Origin: Methylomonas sp.
GTDB taxonomy: Bacteria; Pseudomonadota; Gammaproteobacteria; Methylococcales; Methylomonadaceae
DNA: 6,523 nucleotides
Direction of reading: 5' to 3'
NCBI GenBank assembly: GCA_026990815.1
Contig: JALXCS010000140.1
Location: 1-6,523 of the forward strand
This document shows, in pieces, positions 5,215 to 6,523 of this stretch. The notes under the pieces were generated by a model that was not told where the DNA came from, did no database searches, and worked only from the letters and a program-made list of their open reading frames with translations. The position numbers and the translations under genes are program-made. Each line of letters opens with the position of its first letter. Within the stretch, counting starts at the first letter, position 1.

Positions 5215-6523
5215 ATGCTGAACAAATCTTTCACATTAGAATCTTTGCTTGAAACTCATGAGCAACCTTTTGTCGTTATTGATGCTTCATTAACAGTTAT
5301 TGCGGTAAATAGAGCCTGGGAAATTCATTTTGGTATCCCTCGAGATGAGCATATTGGCCAACCCTGTTGCCGTGATAATAGCCGCTGTCGTCATAAACAA
5401 CTATTTGAAAAATTGGAGCCTTACGCCGGACTATTTCCCAACGAAAATTCAGAACAAACCTCCAAAGTCAGAGTCCGAGGTTATCCCTTACTGGACAGTA
5501 ACAATACCTTTTATATAGGTGAAACCATTCACCTGCCCCCCATCCCTGAACAAAAGTACAATCGTGTCAAGATGATTGGCACCTGCCTTGCTTTTATTCA
5601 ATGCAAAGAAAAAATTGAGCAAGCGGCGCAAACCCAGATTCCGGCCATGCTATTAGGTGAAACCGGAACCGGCAAAGAAGTTGCCGCCGCTTATTTACAT
5701 CAACAATCGAATCGTGTAGCAGGAGAATTTGTTATTGTGGACTGTACGATACTCTCAGAGGATCTATTCGAAAGTGAACTATTCGGCCATGAAAAAGGAG
5801 CTTTTACCGGAGCCACAACCAGCAAGCAAGGGTTGTTTCAACTTGCCGATAAAGGAACATTGTTTCTTGATGAAATTGGCGAATTACCTTTATCCATGCA
5901 ACCAAAATTACTTCGTGCCCTGGAAACTGGTCAATATCGTCGAGTTGGCAGCACCCACACATTAAAAGCCGATGTCCGTGCCATCTGTGCAACTCACAGA
6001 AATCTGAAAGAAATGGTCAATCAGGGATTGTTCCGTGAGGATTTATACTATCGGTTGTCGGTTTTTCCAATCCTGATTCCGCCGCTTCGGGATCGAATGG
6101 AAGATATTCCGGCATTAGTCGATTATTTATTAGAACAAATCTCAACAATTAATGGCCTGCGCTATTCATTAACACGACCCGCACTAGTTAAACTAATGCA
6201 ATATCAATGGCCAGGCAATATCAGAGAACTGCGAAATTGCTTGCAATTAGCGGCCGGGCTTTGCATGGAGGGACAAATTAAAGAGCACGACATTCAAATT
6301 CCGGAAATTAATATTTCTCCTGCTAATACTGATAATGCAAACGAACCCTCAACTCATATCCATTACCAAAAGCAATCAGAATCATCTCTGAATGGCATGG
6401 AAAAAATGGAGTATGAGTTCATTACTCAATTAATGAAAAAATATAATGGTAGTCGAAAACGTATCGCCTCTGAAATGAACATCAGTGAAAGAACACTTTA
6501 TCGAAAACTAAAACGCTTAAACC
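5215..6523 (+). CDS. Sigma-54-dependent enhancer-binding activator, PAS-AAA+-Fis HTH (open at window end)
   Basis: The 436 visible codons run to the window edge without a stop. Residues ~8-105 look like a PAS sensor (FVVIDASLTVIAVNRAWEIHFG, then GQPCC) with a Cys-rich patch C51, C52, C58, H60. Residues ~118-355 are the AAA+ ATPase of bacterial enhancer-binding proteins: Walker A GETGTGKE (148-155), the sigma-54-contacting loop GAFTGA (195-200), Walker B GTLFLDE (214-220), FREDLYYRL (273-281) with the arginine-finger region, and the sensor II motif WPGNIREL (332-339). A linker leads to a Fis-type helix-turn-helix, NGSRKRIASEMNISERTLYR (411-430), so only a few residues can be missing. It should use ATP hydrolysis to open sigma-54 promoters. 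There is no receiver domain, unlike the response regulator PrsR of PEP-CTERM systems, so activity is probably set by the PAS domain. The first ATG after an in-frame stop at 5197 is 5215; no clear Shine-Dalgarno is seen. Three sigma-54 promoters with shared dyads lie just upstream, making this the likely local regulator. Confidence 0.95.
   Translation, partial: MLNKSFTLESLLETHEQPFVVIDASLTVIAVNRAWEIHFGIPRDEHIGQPCCRDNSRCRHKQLFEKLEPYAGLFPNENSEQTSKVRVRGYPLLDSNNTFYIGETIHLPPIPEQKYNRVKMIGTCLAFIQCKEKIEQAAQTQIPAMLLGETGTGKEVAAAYLHQQSNRVAGEFVIVDCTILSEDLFESELFGHEKGAFTGATTSKQGLFQLADKGTLFLDEIGELPLSMQPKLLRALETGQYRRVGSTHTLKADVRAICATHRNLKEMVNQGLFREDLYYRLSVFPILIPPLRDRMEDIPALVDYLLEQISTINGLRYSLTRPALVKLMQYQWPGNIRELRNCLQLAAGLCMEGQIKEHDIQIPEINISPANTDNANEPSTHIHYQKQSESSLNGMEKMEYEFITQLMKKYNGSRKRIASEMNISERTLYRKLKRLN

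Noticed and set aside
1..6523. CRISPR array, tRNA or rRNA genes, insertion sequence with transposase
   Set aside because: No regularly spaced repeats, no cloverleaf or rRNA signature and no transposase frame were found.

Overview
The window appears to combine two different genomes. Bases 1 to about 680 are very AT-rich and encode an interior piece of RpoC (RNA polymerase beta' subunit). Its AGA, ATT and GAT codon bias and its sequence style point to an Arcobacter/Campylobacterota-like organism. At an LGGEPAV motif (681-701) the same reading frame continues as a group 1 truncated hemoglobin with more balanced base composition and different codon use. The remaining ~5.8 kb has the character of a gammaproteobacterium with a PEP-CTERM/exosortase surface-protein system, perhaps of methylotroph/methanotroph type; this genus-level guess is weak. 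The switch inside a short shared motif looks like a chimeric assembly join rather than a biological fusion.

Layout. 3-680 (+): rpoC fragment. 681-1025 (+): truncated hemoglobin lacking only its extreme N terminus. 1047-2030 (+): a 2Fe-2S ferredoxin/FAD/NAD(P) reductase 21 bases downstream, a plausible electron donor for the hemoglobin. 2046-2078: a hairpin between convergent genes. 2092-2922, 3156-3815 and 4393-5010 (all -): three unrelated PEP-CTERM proteins, each with a signal peptide and a C-terminal sorting tail. About 3986-4392: a gene-poor stretch with a REP-like double hairpin. 5215 to the end (+): a sigma-54 enhancer-binding protein with an N-terminal PAS-like domain, AAA+ core and Fis-type HTH, open at the window edge and divergent from the third PEP-CTERM gene.

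The main biological result is regulatory. Each PEP-CTERM gene has its own readable sigma-54 -24/-12 element (2961-2976, 3860-3875, 5059-5074, the last a perfect match to TGGCAC-N5-TTGCW). About 75-130 bp upstream of each predicted transcription start lies a cluster of TGACA/TGTCA inverted repeats, including one perfect 18-bp-arm palindrome. The adjacent activator has no receiver domain, so this looks like a compact regulon: one sensor-activator, one shared operator family and three exported, exosortase-sorted proteins. The canonical PEP-CTERM regulator PrsR is instead a receiver-domain response regulator paired with the kinase PrsK. No exosortase gene is in the window.
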